A stretch of DNA of 64,000 nt from Enterococcus plantarum (GCF_001730295.1 NZ_MIKA01000005.1:1-64000), one strand, 5' to 3'; counted from the first letter of the stretch, positions 27,131-40,484 are shown. The notes: generated by a model not told the origin, from the letters alone. Numbers and translations: made by a program.

Positions 27131-27502
27131 ATGCATCTATTAGATTATTTGAACATTGAAACAACTGAATTATCCAAAGAGAAAGTAGTTCTAACAATGG
27201 ACATAAAAGAGTTCCATAAACAACCTTATGGAATTTTACATGGTGGAATGAATGGTATTTTGATTGAAACAGCCTGCAGTTTAGGAGCGAATGAACAGCT
27301 TGATGCTCAATCTTATGCTGTTGGTCTCGATCTTCAAATCAACCATTTAAAAAGTGTACCCAGTGGTCTATTAACGGTCATCGCAACAGCAGATCGAATC
27401 GGACAATCTATTCAAGTCTGGGAAGGCAAAATCTTTAATGATGCCAACGAACTGACAGCTGTCGGTCGTTGCACACTGATGAGTCGCCAAATCGATAAGT
27501 AA
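27131..27502 (+). CDS. hotdog-fold acyl-CoA thioesterase (PaaI/YdiI-like)
   Basis: 123 residues, the size of a single hotdog domain. The motif PYGILHGGMNGILIETA (about residues 33-49) carries the HGG loop and the downstream glutamate that acts in YdiI/PaaI-type thioesterases. It hydrolyses an acyl- or aryl-CoA thioester in the cytosol. The men operon in this window lacks a DHNA-CoA thioesterase, and this is a candidate for that step, but the link is by proximity only. ATG 27131 follows GGAAGAAAGGA; a TTG at 27122 is also in frame. Confidence 0.82.
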   Translation: MHLLDYLNIETTELSKEKVVLTMDIKEFHKQPYGILHGGMNGILIETACSLGANEQLDAQSYAVGLDLQINHLKSVPSGLLTVIATADRIGQSIQVWEGKIFNDANELTAVGRCTLMSRQIDK

Positions 27503-27536
27503 ATAGAAAACTGCTACAATCATTTAGTGGTATTTA

Positions 27537-27582
27537 GGGTATGAAAAAAGGGGGACTTTTTACTCTTATTTCATACCCTTTA
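27537..27582. terminator. bidirectional terminator
   Basis: GGGTATGAAA pairs with TTTCATACCC, with T-rich flanks, between convergent genes. Confidence 0.75.
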
Positions 27583-27608
27583 TTCACTCGATTACTCCAC
27601 TTGATAAA

Positions 27609-28043
27609 CTACAGTATCTCACCTGTGATAACTTTTAAATTCATTAGTAACGAGGTCATTGTATCTAATTCTCTTTGGTCTACCTCTAAATATTTTTTGT
27701 TCAAAATCTTCTCTCTCTCTTTTTTGACAAGTAAATACATTAGAGTCAATTCTTCTGACGTTAAATTGGATAAGTAAACATGATTTGGTTCTGAATAAGC
27801 AAAAGCATCTATCTCAAAAGTCTCTGGATTTCTTTTCAAACTTGTTCTGATCTGAAAACCATTTGAAAAAGTGATCATCTCTACATAAAGGTATTCAGAA
27901 AAAGTAATCGGTCTACGCTCATAAATAGTCGTTTTTCCTCCAAATATTTCTAGTATATTTTCAAGAAAATTGGATAATGCCGTTCCAATATTTAATTGTT
28001 TTGAAAAAGTTTTTGAAAGTAATAATTTTTCTTGTGTCATCAT
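27609..28043 (-). CDS. hypothetical protein
   Basis: 144 residues from ATG 28043 (a GTG at 28055 is also in frame; GAGAGG lies just before the ATG). No family recognised. It appears cytosolic and mixed alpha/beta, with a C-terminal helical part containing LTSEELTLMYLLVKKEREKI. It is monocistronic, sandwiched between the thioesterase terminator and gyrA. Confidence 0.6.
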   Translation of the reverse strand: MMTQEKLLLSKTFSKQLNIGTALSNFLENILEIFGGKTTIYERRPITFSEYLYVEMITFSNGFQIRTSLKRNPETFEIDAFAYSEPNHVYLSNLTSEELTLMYLLVKKEREKILNKKYLEVDQRELDTMTSLLMNLKVITGEIL

Positions 28044-28130
28044 TTTACCTCTCACTTCTTATTACTTTCATTATAATCGTACTTTTTTTCAAAACAAAGC
28101 AAAACGATATTATATATTTTTTGAAATTAT

Positions 28131-28172
28131 AAAAAAAGAACATCTCAAGCTTCTGCCGAAATGTTCTTTTTT
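28131..28172 (-). terminator. terminator after gyrA
   Basis: AAAAAAGAACAT (to 28143) pairs with ATGTTCTTTTTT (28161-28172). It ends the dnaA-side operon. Confidence 0.8.
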
Positions 28173-28175
28173 ATT

Positions 28176-30695
28176 TTATTCTTCTGTTGTTGTATCAGTA
28201 TCGGTTATCTCAGTTTCAACAACTGTTGTTTCCACACCTTCAACTTCTTCAACAATTTCATCTGGTTCTGGCTCAACAACCGCCATCGTGACTACTTTTG
28301 CATCTTCTTCCATTCTCATCAAACGAACCCCTAATGTAGCACGCCCTGTTTGAGAAACTGAATCGACATTGAAACGAATAATGACCCCTTTATTGGTGAT
28401 CACTAGAATATCTTCATCACCATGAACAGTCGTAAGTCCTGCTAATGGACCATTTTTCACTGTAATGTTGGCTGTTTTGATTCCTTTACCACCACGGCCC
28501 TTCACAGGGTACTCAGAGGCTTTTGTACGCTTACCGTAACCATTTTCCGTCAACACTAGAACTTCCGTGTCAGCGTCCAAGAGAGAGGCTCCTACGACGT
28601 AATCATCTTCTCTTAGACGAATACCACGCACACCTGATGCTGTACGGCCCATATCACGGACTGCAGTTTCAGCAAAGGTCACAGAATAACCATTATGTGT
28701 TCCGATGATCATGTTTTGTTCGCCATTTGTTAAGACAACATTGACTAACTCATCCTCTTCTTTAAGACCGATTGCAATCAAACCATTGCTTCTAATATTA
28801 GAGAATGCTTTGACTGCTGTACGTTTAACAGTACCTTTACGAGTCGTGAAGAATAGATAATGTCCTTCTTCGGCTTGTCCTTCAACAGCGATGATTGCTT
28901 GGATCTTCTCACTAGAGTCGATACCTAGCATGTTGATCACAGGGATTCCTTTAGCTGTTCTGCCGTATTCAGGAATTTCATAGCCTTTGGCACGATAGAC
29001 TTTACCGTTATTTGTAAAGAATAATAATGTATCATGTGTTGAACAAGAGACAAGGTTTTTCACGAAATCGTCATCATGAACACCCATTCCTTGAACACCA
29101 CGACCACCACGGCGTTGTGCTCTAAATTCACTATTAGCCATTCGTTTGATGTAGCCATTGTTCGTCAAAGTAATCACGACTTCGGCTTCTTCAATCAAGT
29201 CTTCGTCTTCTAAGCTTAGGACTTCACCGACTAATAGTTCTGTGCGACGTGCATCGCCGTATTTATCATGAATTTCACCTAGCTCTGTTTTGATGATCTC
29301 AATAACACGTTCTGGACGAGCTAAAATATCATTCAAATCAGCAATGAATTTCAATAATTCTTGGTATTCATTTTCAATCTTATCACGTTCTAAACCTGTT
29401 AAACGGCGTAGACGCATATCTAAAATCGCTTGTGCTTGACGATCTGAAAATTCAAAACGTTCAATCAAAGAAGCTTTTGCTTCATCATCTGCTTTAGAGT
29501 TTCGAATAATTGCGATGATCTCATCAATGTGATCTAACGCAATTCGTAAACCTTCTAAGATATGAGCACGCGCTTCAGCTTTTTTCTTATCAAATTCTGT
29601 ACGACGTGTAATAACTTCTTTTTGATGCTCTATATAATTTTCAAGAATTTCTTTCAAGCTCAAAATCTTAGGAATCCCTTTTTCGATTGCCAACATATTA
29701 AAACCAAAAGAGGTTTGCAATGCCGTCATTTTATAAAGGTTATTCAAGATAACAGAAGCACTGACATCACGACGAACATCAATGACGATCCGCATACCCT
29801 CACGAGAAGATTCATCACGTAAATCAGTGATTCCTTCGATTCTTTTTTCACGATGCAATTCTGAAATTCGTTCAATTAAGCGTGCTTTGTTGACCATATA
29901 TGGCAACTCAGAAACTAAGATACGTTCTTTACCGTTTGGCATATCAACAATCTCAACTTTGGCACGAATTGTGATTGATCCTCGACCTGTTTCATAAGCA
30001 CGACGAATACCTGATTTGCCCATAACTAAACCGCCTGTAGGGAAATCTGGTCCAGGTAATACTTCCATCAATTCATTCGTTGTTGCATCGGGATTTTCCA
30101 TCAATAAACTTGCGGCTTCGATTACTTCCGCTAAATTATGTGGTGGAATATTTGTTGCCATCCCTACAGCAATCCCTGTTGTTCCATTCACTAACAGGTT
30201 AGGAAAACGTGCGGGTAATACATCAGGCTCTTGTTCTGAGTCATCGTAGTTTCCATGAAAATCTACGGTATTTTTATTGATATCACGTAACATTTCCAAT
30301 GCGATCTTGCTCATTCTCGCTTCGGTATAACGCATCGCAGCAGCACCGTCGCCATCGACAGAACCGAAGTTTCCATGTCCATCAACTAGCATACTTCGAT
30401 AACTAAATGGCTGAGCCATTCGTACCATTGCTTCATAAATGGATGAATCTCCATGTGGATGGTACTTACCCATAACGTCCCCAACGATACGAGCAGATTT
30501 TTTATGTGGTTTGTCTGGTGTTACACCTAACTCATTCATCCCATATAAAATACGGCGATGAACTGGTTTTAACCCATCACGAACATCCGGCAACGCACGC
30601 GCTACAATAACGCTCATTGCATAATCAATGAAGGATTCTTTCATTTCACTGGTCAGATTGACGTCTTGAATGTTCTCTTTGATTTCTTCACTCAT
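28176..30695 (-). CDS. gyrA: DNA gyrase subunit A
   Basis: 839 residues. The breakage-reunion domain carries the active tyrosine in [10 protein letters not shown] near residue 123. The quinolone-resistance region reads [15 protein letters not shown], with serine and glutamate at the usual sensitive positions. The C-terminal beta-pinwheel has a GyrA-box [12 protein letters not shown] long acidic, threonine-rich tail closes the protein. With GyrB it introduces negative supercoils. It follows gyrB by 19 bp. Confidence 0.98.
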   Translation of the reverse strand: MSEEIKENIQDVNLTSEMKESFIDYAMSVIVARALPDVRDGLKPVHRRILYGMNELGVTPDKPHKKSARIVGDVMGKYHPHGDSSIYEAMVRMAQPFSYRSMLVDGHGNFGSVDGDGAAAMRYTEARMSKIALEMLRDINKNTVDFHGNYDDSEQEPDVLPARFPNLLVNGTTGIAVGMATNIPPHNLAEVIEAASLLMENPDATTNELMEVLPGPDFPTGGLVMGKSGIRRAYETGRGSITIRAKVEIVDMPNGKERILVSELPYMVNKARLIERISELHREKRIEGITDLRDESSREGMRIVIDVRRDVSASVILNNLYKMTALQTSFGFNMLAIEKGIPKILSLKEILENYIEHQKEVITRRTEFDKKKAEARAHILEGLRIALDHIDEIIAIIRNSKADDEAKASLIERFEFSDRQAQAILDMRLRRLTGLERDKIENEYQELLKFIADLNDILARPERVIEIIKTELGEIHDKYGDARRTELLVGEVLSLEDEDLIEEAEVVITLTNNGYIKRMANSEFRAQRRGGRGVQGMGVHDDDFVKNLVSCSTHDTLLFFTNNGKVYRAKGYEIPEYGRTAKGIPVINMLGIDSSEKIQAIIAVEGQAEEGHYLFFTTRKGTVKRTAVKAFSNIRSNGLIAIGLKEEDELVNVVLTNGEQNMIIGTHNGYSVTFAETAVRDMGRTASGVRGIRLREDDYVVGASLLDADTEVLVLTENGYGKRTKASEYPVKGRGGKGIKTANITVKNGPLAGLTTVHGDEDILVITNKGVIIRFNVDSVSQTGRATLGVRLMRMEEDAKVVTMAVVEPEPDEIVEEVEGVETTVVETEITDTDTTTEE

Positions 30696-30714
30696 GAATT
30701 TATCTCCTTCTTCA

Positions 30715-33774
<3,060 letters not shown>

Positions 33775-33788
<14 letters not shown>

Positions 33789-34017
33789 CGACTACCTCGC
33801 CTTTTTTGACCATAAAAAAAGTACCTTCTTCAGGTATCTCGAGCATCATACCGGCGTATAATTTTCTGCCGCGGCGATTCTCTAATTCCCCATCTACGAA
33901 AACACTATTTTCAGCTAAGTACCATTTGGCAGCGCCACCACTGCTGATAACGTCGACTTCTTTTAAGACTTGACCTAGTGTCATGTAATCAGTTTCTAAA
34001 ACAATCGTCTTTTTCAA
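33775..34017 (-). CDS. yaaA: S4-domain protein YaaA
   Basis: 80 residues, a single S4 RNA-binding fold with GGAAKWYLAENSVFVDGELENRRG in the centre. It sits between dnaN and recF in most Bacillota. It starts at TTG 34017 after AGAGGG. Precise role unknown, possibly ribosome-related. Confidence 0.9.
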
Positions 34018-34319
34018 AATGCATCCCTCTTTTTTGTTTTCACTTTTACTCTTATATTATACTCTTTTTTACGTCAAAAAACAAATTTATCCGTCTAATT
34101 TTCTTTCTAAGCAATTTTGAATACAATCGACAAAAAATATTCTAACGATTAAAAAAGGCTTAAAATGCATTTTAAGGAGAAATTTGTAAGTTTTACTTCT
34201 TGAAAATTATTTCAGTAGTTTTCATTTTATTTAGAATGACGAATGAAAGATAAATGATCTATTTTAAGGAAATAAAAAAGCACCTGCCTCAAAAACGAGA
34301 CAAGTACTGTTTTTTATTT
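34018..34319 (-). promoter_or_regulatory. dnaN-yaaA spacer with a yaaA operon promoter
   Basis: On the minus strand, TTGTTT (34084-34079), a 17-bp spacer and TATAAT (34061-34056), so yaaA-recF-gyrB-gyrA can be transcribed apart from dnaA-dnaN. An imperfect hairpin with T-tail (34273-34317) after dnaN is a probable terminator. The rest is AT-rich, without a visible gene. Confidence 0.65.
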
Positions 34320-35450
34320 TTAGTTTGTACGAACTGGTGTAATCAATTGAATAAAGTCCAAATCAGTTTCAGTCGGTTCTAAGGTAAATGGTCGAATTGC
34401 TGAAATGAATTTAACTGTAATGCTCATATCGCCGAATGCACGTAAGGCATCTTTCATATAATCTGGATTGAAAGAAATTTCCAATGGGTCACCCGTTACT
34501 TTTTCATAATTTAATGGCTCTTCCACTTTTCCTATTTCTGGAGAGTTTCCGTAAAGAACAACAGAATCAGACGCAATGGCTAAACGAACAATATTATTAC
34601 GGCCTTCATGTGATAATAATGAAGCGCGATCAATGGCAGACAATAAATCTGGAACATAAAAATCGATTTCCGTATTAAAGCTTGTTGGGATCAAACGATT
34701 GGTATCAGGATAATTTCCTTCTAACAAACGAGAATAAAAATACATGTTTTGTGTTTTAAACAATACTTGGTTTTCCATGATGCTGATCTCAACCATCTCT
34801 TCTTCATTTGTAAACGAACGAGAAAGTTCAGTCAAACTTTTCCCAGGGATGACGATATTGAAATTTTCAGCTGCTTGTTCGATAGGAATAATTCGTTGGC
34901 TCAAACGATGTGAATCTGTCGCAACAGCCAATAATTTTTGATCTTCCAAAATAAAATGAACACCGGTTAAAATGGGACGACTCTCATGAAGGGAAACGGC
35001 AAATCCCGTTTCATTGATAATTTTTGTCAAAAGATGAACTGGTAATTGAATTTGATTTTTAGCATCGATAACTGGAAGGTGTGGATAATTGTCTGCGTCC
35101 AATCCGTTTACGGTAAAGTCGGCTTTTCCTGAAGTAATTGCAACTTGATTATTCTCTAATACTTCTAGAGTGAACATATCTTCAGGTAATTTACGAATGA
35201 TTTCACCAAAGAAACGAGCTTGTAAAACGATGCTTCCAGTTGATTCGATCGTCATTTGAGCTTTTTCATCTTCTTTACTTAAAAAACTTTCAATAGAAAT
35301 ATCTGCATTACTACCCGTTAAGGATAATCCTTCATCTGTTAAGACGATTTTTACACCGGTTAAAATAGGGATAGTTGTTTTAGAAGAAATAGCTCGTTGA
35401 ACAGTTTGTAATTCTTGTAAAAATATATTTCTTTTTACGGTTAGTTTCAT
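34320..35450 (-). CDS. dnaN: DNA polymerase III beta sliding clamp
   Basis: 376 residues with the three-domain clamp layout. It begins MKLTVKRNIFLQELQTVQRA and ends FIQLITPVRTN, the conserved C-terminal strand. It encircles DNA to tether the polymerase. It lies 199 bp downstream of dnaA, with an origin-like spacer between. Confidence 0.97.
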   Translation of the reverse strand: MKLTVKRNIFLQELQTVQRAISSKTTIPILTGVKIVLTDEGLSLTGSNADISIESFLSKEDEKAQMTIESTGSIVLQARFFGEIIRKLPEDMFTLEVLENNQVAITSGKADFTVNGLDADNYPHLPVIDAKNQIQLPVHLLTKIINETGFAVSLHESRPILTGVHFILEDQKLLAVATDSHRLSQRIIPIEQAAENFNIVIPGKSLTELSRSFTNEEEMVEISIMENQVLFKTQNMYFYSRLLEGNYPDTNRLIPTSFNTEIDFYVPDLLSAIDRASLLSHEGRNNIVRLAIASDSVVLYGNSPEIGKVEEPLNYEKVTGDPLEISFNPDYMKDALRAFGDMSITVKFISAIRPFTLEPTETDLDFIQLITPVRTN

Positions 35451-35649
35451 AATAAATGAACTCCTTTTTAATTGATTTTAAATGCACAAATTTTGTTAGG
35501 ACTGTTTGTATTTATATATAAATAAATAATAAAAGTAGTAGGTCCTGTTAATTCTGTGGAAAAGTGTAGAAATGAAATGAAGTAGGAGTTTTCCACTTGT
35601 GTATAACTTGTGGAAAACTTTTTACTATTTCTCTTTTTTTATCCACAGG
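35451..35649. other. oriC, dnaA-dnaN part (box cluster and AT-rich unwinding region)
   Basis: DnaA boxes: TTATCCACA at 35639-35647, TGTGTATAA at 35598-35606 and a weaker TGTGGAAAA at 35610-35618. They stand next to an almost pure A/T tract at about 35508-35541. In Bacillus the unwinding element is in the matching position. Confidence 0.8.
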
Positions 35650-36993
35650 CTACGAATTGAGCAAGTTTTTGATTTCCCCAACTTCTTTTTGGATTGTTGG
35701 ATCTTTTTCCATTAATTGTTGGATTTTTTCATGAGCATGGATGACCGTAGTATGATCTTTACCGCCGAATTCTGCACCGATTTTAGGCAGAGAATTTTCG
35801 GTCATCTCTCTAGATAGATACATTGAGATTTGTCTAGGAACAACGATGGACTTCACACGTTTTTTGCCTTTTAAATCTTTTAATTGGATATGGTAATACT
35901 TTGCCACTTCTTCTTGGATTTGTAAAATCGATAAATGAGTTTGACTGCCAACAGATTTCAACGATTTTAAGGCATCGGCTGCTAAACTAGTGGTAATATC
36001 CTCACCATTGATTGTAGCAAATGCTTGAACTCGGACTAATGCACCTTCTAATTCACGAATATTAGAATCAATTTGACCAGCGATGTAGCTAAGTGTATCG
36101 TCAGGGATCTCTAGGCGTTCTGCGTCGGCTTTTTTCCGCAAGATCGCAATTCGTGTCTCTAAATCTGGTGGCGTAATATCAACAGAGAGACCCCAAGCAA
36201 AACGAGAAACCAATCGCTCAGGTAGTTTTGGAATATCATTAGGTGGTCGATCACTTGTCAGTACGATTTGTTTGTTTTCATTGTATAAATCATTGAAGGT
36301 ATGGAAAAATTCTTCTAATGTTGCTTCCTTCTCAGCCAAGAACTGAATATCATCCACTAATAGTAAATCGACATTTCGATACTCTTTTCGAAACTGTTCT
36401 GAATTTTTTGTTTGAATCGAATTGATAAATTCATTTGTAAATGTTTCGCTGCTGACGTATTTTACTTTCGCATCTGGTCTATTTTGTAACATTTGATGAC
36501 CGATTGCATGCATCAAATGGGTTTTCCCTAAACCTACTCCACCATAGAAGAATAATGGATTGTAAATAGAACCAGGATCTTCTGCAACAACTAAAGCTGC
36601 TGCGTGCGCCATTTGGTTTCCTTTTCCGATCACGAATGTGTCAAAAGAATACTTTGGGTTCAATAAAGCTTTTTTCCCATGTTCAGCAATTTTTTCTGGT
36701 GTTACAGGAGCTTTCTTTTCTTCTTGAACAGGCACGAGCTCTTTTTCACCAGTAATAACAAAATGAGGCATTACTTCAGCACCAGTCAATTTAAAGCCGG
36801 TTTCGACGATTTTTGCGGCTAAATTCTTTTCCCAATAGTCTTTATGAACAGCAGAAGGAACTTCTAACCATAATTGGTTATTCTCCAACTTTAGCGGTTG
36901 TGTTGTTTTTATCCAAGCATCAAAACTTGGTGCAGACAAAACAGATTGGTAAGTATCTTCTAAATCTTTCCAGAAACTTTCCATATCGGGCAT
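35650..36993 (-). CDS. dnaA: chromosomal replication initiator DnaA
   Basis: 447 residues. N-terminal oligomerisation domain (1-80), linker (80-110), AAA+ domain with Walker A GGVGLGKTHLMHA and Walker B LLLVDDIQFL, and the C-terminal box-binding domain with GGKDHTTVIHAHEKI. AGGAGGTCACC precedes the ATG at 36993. It is flanked on both sides by DnaA-box clusters, implying autoregulation. Confidence 0.98.
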   Translation of the reverse strand: MPDMESFWKDLEDTYQSVLSAPSFDAWIKTTQPLKLENNQLWLEVPSAVHKDYWEKNLAAKIVETGFKLTGAEVMPHFVITGEKELVPVQEEKKAPVTPEKIAEHGKKALLNPKYSFDTFVIGKGNQMAHAAALVVAEDPGSIYNPLFFYGGVGLGKTHLMHAIGHQMLQNRPDAKVKYVSSETFTNEFINSIQTKNSEQFRKEYRNVDLLLVDDIQFLAEKEATLEEFFHTFNDLYNENKQIVLTSDRPPNDIPKLPERLVSRFAWGLSVDITPPDLETRIAILRKKADAERLEIPDDTLSYIAGQIDSNIRELEGALVRVQAFATINGEDITTSLAADALKSLKSVGSQTHLSILQIQEEVAKYYHIQLKDLKGKKRVKSIVVPRQISMYLSREMTENSLPKIGAEFGGKDHTTVIHAHEKIQQLMEKDPTIQKEVGEIKNLLNS

Positions 36994-37552
36994 ATGGTGA
37001 CCTCCTTAATATATAAGTAACAACACTCTACTTCGCTTCACCTTAAAATTTTTGACATTCAGTGATGAATAGAAGCAAGAGTCCTTACATTCATCTTGTA
37101 TCAATTTCTAAGAGTAAACCCACGAAGTTAGATAAAACTTTTTCTATATAAAAATGCAGCACAACTATAAATAGATAAGCAAATAGAATTTTAGCATTTT
37201 TTTGGAAGTTTTTCCACAGGCAAATTGTGAATTGTGGAAAAAAAATTCACAGAAGGGTATAAACTTATCCACATAGAGAAATAAAACGGTGGAATTCTCA
37301 TTGTTTTTTTATTTATCCACAACAGTTTCTGTAAAAAAAAATCAAGTAATTCAAGCTTTTTTTAAAGTTATACACAGCCGGAAAATAATTTGTGCATAAC
37401 TTTTTAACAGCCTGTTTTTTTGTGCAAAACTGCAGAAGAAACTCAAAAAGAAATAGATGTCTCAAAAAAACTATCCACAAGTTATTCCTAAACTTTCCTC
37501 TTTTGTGGATAACTTATTTCAATAAGAAGAAAAATTTATTCCAGAAAATTTA
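36994..37552. other. oriC, dnaA-upstream DnaA-box cluster
   Basis: Perfect boxes TTATCCACA at 37265-37273 and 37313-37321, and the reverse complement at 37504-37512. One-mismatch boxes lie at 37471-37479 (CTATCCACA), 37368-37376 (TTATACACA) and 37391-37399 (TGTGCATAA). Weaker TTTTCCACA forms lie at 37210-37218 and, inverted, at 37233-37241. The dnaA promoter must lie here as well. The stretch 37020-37200 is AT-rich without boxes or genes. Confidence 0.88.
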
Positions 37553-37582
37553 TTGACAAACCTACCTATTACTAGTTATACT
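37553..37582 (+). promoter_or_regulatory. rpmH promoter
   Basis: TTGACA (37553-37558), an 18-bp spacer and TATACT (37577-37582). Confidence 0.75.
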
Positions 37583-37639
37583 ATCAAAGTATGTCTATGT
37601 ATTGATGGATAGTTACAATTTCAGGAGGTGGAACAAGAG

Positions 37640-37774
37640 ATGAAAAGAACGTATCAACCAAACAAGCGCAAACGTCAAAAAGTTCACGGTTTCCGTAAAC
37701 GCATGAGCACAAAAAATGGTCGCAACGTATTAGCGAGCAGACGTCGTAAAGGCAGAAAAGTTATTTCAGCATAA
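37640..37774 (+). CDS. rpmH: 50S ribosomal protein L34
   Basis: 44 residues, exactly the L34 length. It begins [19 protein letters not shown] and ends [11 protein letters not shown], highly basic throughout. AGGAGG lies 10 bases before the ATG. First gene to the right of oriC, the usual position, with its own promoter and terminator. Confidence 0.97.
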   Translation: MKRTYQPNKRKRQKVHGFRKRMSTKNGRNVLASRRRKGRKVISA

Positions 37775-37812
37775 TCTATGTTGACTTTAAATAACGAATC
37801 AAGTTTAAACTA

Positions 37813-37866
37813 AGAACCCTTTATTATCTTCACAATGTATGTGTGGAAATAATAAAGGGTTCTTTT
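37813..37866 (+). terminator. terminator after rpmH
   Basis: AAGAACCCTTTATTAT pairs with ATAATAAAGGGTTCTT, followed by TTGTTG. Confidence 0.85.
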
Positions 37867-38455
37867 GTTGTGAATCACTACGATTGGCTTCGCCAGAGTA
37901 GATGATGAACAATACTTGGCGACCTTAGGGAGAGAAGTTACATTACTAGTGAATCACCAAACGCTAACACCAAAAAAAGTAGTATAGTAATGAACGAAAA
38001 GTAAGAGTATTAATCGAACGAAGATAATAGTTATGTTCTAAATCAAGAAGGATAGAGTGATTCGTTGATGAACAATACTTGGCGATCAAAGGAAGAGAAC
38101 TCACTTATTAATAAGTTACCAAACGCTTAATACTAAAAAAGTAATCCAATATAGTAATAATCATACGAAAATAACAGTCTTATTCTCAATCACGCTATCT
38201 TGGTTCGATTTCTCCGATTTTTACAAGCTAAATGCTAAAAATTGAACCCATACTTATCTCAATGTAAACTAACCTCAAAAAATCTCTCAATGCCATAAAA
38301 TAAAGTGTAAAAAAACAAAAAAAATGATAAGATATAAAATTAGAGTCATTAAGACCAAAATCTCTAGAGATTTTCCCTAAATTTTGAAAAAAAATGACTA
38401 AAATATGCTATCATTGTAGAGTGAGTAAAAAAGAAAGATAGAAAGAAACAAAGGG
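37867..38455. repeat. rpmH-rnpA spacer with two copies of a GTGAATCACT-type repeat
   Basis: A block starts at 37871 with GTGAATCACTACGATTGGCT and includes GATGAACAATACTTGGCGA and GGGAGAGAAGT. It partly recurs from 38059 with the same GATGAACAATACTTGGCGA word, AGAGAA and ACCAAACGCTTAA. A related block stands at 47178. No gene is seen. The end of the spacer holds a TATCAT -10-like box at 38409 for rnpA. Confidence 0.65.
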
Positions 38456-38461
38456 ATGCAG

Positions 38462-38800
38462 ATGAAAAAATCCTATAGAGTAAAAAAAGAAAAAGAATTT
38501 CAAGCAGTGTTTCAACATAAACAGTCCTGTGCGAACCGAAGATTTGTTGTCTATGTATTAGAAAAACCAGAGCAAAAGCATTTTCGGGTAGGAATTTCCG
38601 TAGGTAAAAAAATCGGGAATGCCGTTATGAGGAACGCTGTAAAACGTAAAATTCGTACGTCGATCTACCAACTAAAAGAATCAATCGATCCGACTTGTGA
38701 TTTTATTATCATCGCAAGACCTGGTGTCGACAAGTTGACTTCTGAAGAAATTCATAGCAACGTAACGCATGTTTTAAAACTTGCCAAAATTTTGAAATAA
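38462..38800 (+). CDS. rnpA: ribonuclease P protein component
   Basis: 112 residues. It begins [17 protein letters not shown] and carries the RNR-type signature [14 protein letters not shown] near 60-73. It is the protein subunit that helps the P RNA cleave tRNA 5' leaders. An in-frame ATG at 38456 lies in the ribosome site; 38462 fits the family start. yidC follows 15 bp later. Confidence 0.94.
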   Translation: MKKSYRVKKEKEFQAVFQHKQSCANRRFVVYVLEKPEQKHFRVGISVGKKIGNAVMRNAVKRKIRTSIYQLKESIDPTCDFIIIARPGVDKLTSEEIHSNVTHVLKLAKILK

Positions 38801-38815
38801 GAGAGGAATAGTTTT

Positions 38816-39643
38816 GTGAAGAAGTATAAACGCCTATTATTGATGGCAGGTTTGATTACACTTGTTTTTGTGTTGTCAGCCTGTGGAACAGCCCCAATTA
38901 ATGAAAGCAGTACAGGAATTTGGGACCGCTATATTGTCTATTATTTCGCTGAAGCAATTAAATTTTTGTCCATTTCAGCAAATACGGGTATCGGGATCAT
39001 TCTGTTTACATTAGTGATTCGAATTATTTTGTTACCACTGATGCATTTCCAAACGAAAAGTATGCGCAAAACGCAAGAATTACAGCCAAAATTAAAAGCG
39101 CTACAAAAACAATATTCTTCAAAAGATCCAGAAACGCAACGTTTATTCCGTGAAGAACAGCAAAAACTATATGCTGAAAATAATGTAAACCCATATGCTG
39201 GTTGTTTACCATTATTGATTCAAATGCCAATCATGATGGCGCTATATCAATCAATTTCTCGTGTGCCAGAATTGAAACAAGGAAGTTTTATGTGGTTGAA
39301 TCTTGGGAAACCAGACCCGTATTTGATTTTACCGATTCTTGCGGCAGTCTTTACATTTGCCAGCACATATTTAACTAGTATGAGTCAAGTTGAATCAAAT
39401 GCGTCATTAAAAATCATGAACTTCGTAATGCCAGTGATGATTTTTGTAATGGGTATGAGTTTAGCTAGTGGACTATCTCTTTACTGGGTAGTTTCAAATG
39501 CGTTCCAAGTAGGACAAACATTATTAATCAATAACCCATTTAAAATCCGTAAAGAGCGTGCAGAAGCAGAACGACAAGTGAAAGAACGCGAACGAGCATT
39601 GAAGAAAGCAATGAATCCTAAGAAAAAAAATAAGAAAAAATAA
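38816..39643 (+). CDS. yidC: membrane protein insertase YidC
   Basis: 275 residues with a lipoprotein-type N-terminus (LIF-like core then VLSACG, cysteine near 23) and five membrane spans. The conserved FQTKSMRKTQELQPKLKALQ hairpin follows span 1, and a lysine-rich tail ends KKKNKKK. It inserts proteins into the membrane with or without Sec. GTG start after GAGAGG. Part of rnpA-yidC-jag. Confidence 0.96.
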   Translation: MKKYKRLLLMAGLITLVFVLSACGTAPINESSTGIWDRYIVYYFAEAIKFLSISANTGIGIILFTLVIRIILLPLMHFQTKSMRKTQELQPKLKALQKQYSSKDPETQRLFREEQQKLYAENNVNPYAGCLPLLIQMPIMMALYQSISRVPELKQGSFMWLNLGKPDPYLILPILAAVFTFASTYLTSMSQVESNASLKIMNFVMPVMIFVMGMSLASGLSLYWVVSNAFQVGQTLLINNPFKIRKERAEAERQVKERERALKKAMNPKKKNKKK

Positions 39644-39658
39644 AAGGAGGTTTTCCAG

Positions 39659-40426
39659 ATGCCGGTTTATGAGGGAAACACAATTGAAGAAGCAATAACT
39701 AAAGGGTTGGGCGCACTGAATTTATCAAAAGAAGAAGTAGAGATCAAGGTAATAATAGACGCTAAAAAAGGTTTCTTGGGTTTCGGTAAAAAACGTGCTC
39801 AAGTCTCAATCGAGCCTACTGTCAGTGAACAAATCACAGAAGCTGTTGTAGAGACAGTCGAAGATGTCATTGTGGCAGACGAGGAAGTTAAAGTAGAGAC
39901 AGCTGTTGACGAATTATTGGCCGCTAAAATGCCAGATACCTCTGGACCTAAAGTCTTGGAAAACCTAGAAGATGAAGAAGCGATCACTGAACTAGCGCTG
40001 TATTTAACAACTATTTCAAAAGAGTTGAATGCACCTGCTTTAGTTCGTTTAGAGCGTAAAGATGGTTTGTTGGTTTTTCATTTAGAGACAGATAAACAAG
40101 GGATTTTGATCGGAAAACACGGAAAAGTTTTAAATGCGCTTCAGTATTTAGCACAAGTTTTCGTCCATCGTGTTGCGGAAAATAAATTGTCTGTGGTAGT
40201 AAATGTTGGTGATTACCGTGAAAAACGTCAAGCGATTTTGCAACGCTTAGCAGAAAGAACGGCAGAAAAAGTTAAGCAAACTGGTCGTCCGGTTTTTCTA
40301 GAACCAATGCCAGCGTTTGAAAGAAAACAAATCCACTTTACTTTGAGCAAAGATGATCACATCAAAACGCATTCAGAAGGTGACGAACCTTATCGCTATC
40401 TGGTTGTGGAACCCGTGAAAAAATAG
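39659..40426 (+). CDS. jag: RNA-binding protein Jag/KhpB
   Basis: 255 residues. The Jag-N domain (1-52) has KGFLGFGKK. An acidic low-complexity linker covers about 55-110, the KH domain has ILIGKHGKVLNALQYL, and the C-terminal R3H domain runs from REKRQAILQRLAERTA to HYKT-like DHIKTHSEG. KhpB pairs with KhpA in Gram-positive bacteria and influences cell elongation and small-RNA biology. AAAGGAGG precedes the ATG. Confidence 0.93.
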   Translation: MPVYEGNTIEEAITKGLGALNLSKEEVEIKVIIDAKKGFLGFGKKRAQVSIEPTVSEQITEAVVETVEDVIVADEEVKVETAVDELLAAKMPDTSGPKVLENLEDEEAITELALYLTTISKELNAPALVRLERKDGLLVFHLETDKQGILIGKHGKVLNALQYLAQVFVHRVAENKLSVVVNVGDYREKRQAILQRLAERTAEKVKQTGRPVFLEPMPAFERKQIHFTLSKDDHIKTHSEGDEPYRYLVVEPVKK

Positions 40427-40428
40427 TA

Positions 40429-40484
40429 TTAAACAATAAATGCCTCTTTAAAATAAATTTTTTAAAGAGGCATTTATTGTTTAA
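40429..40484 (+). terminator. strong terminator after jag
   Basis: A perfect 21-bp stem, TAAACAATAAATGCCTCTTT and one further A, with its complement at 40463-40483. Confidence 0.88.

Noticed and set aside
37867-38160. Repeats read as a CRISPR array
   Set aside because: Only two imperfect copies of unequal length; no regular spacers and no cas genes.
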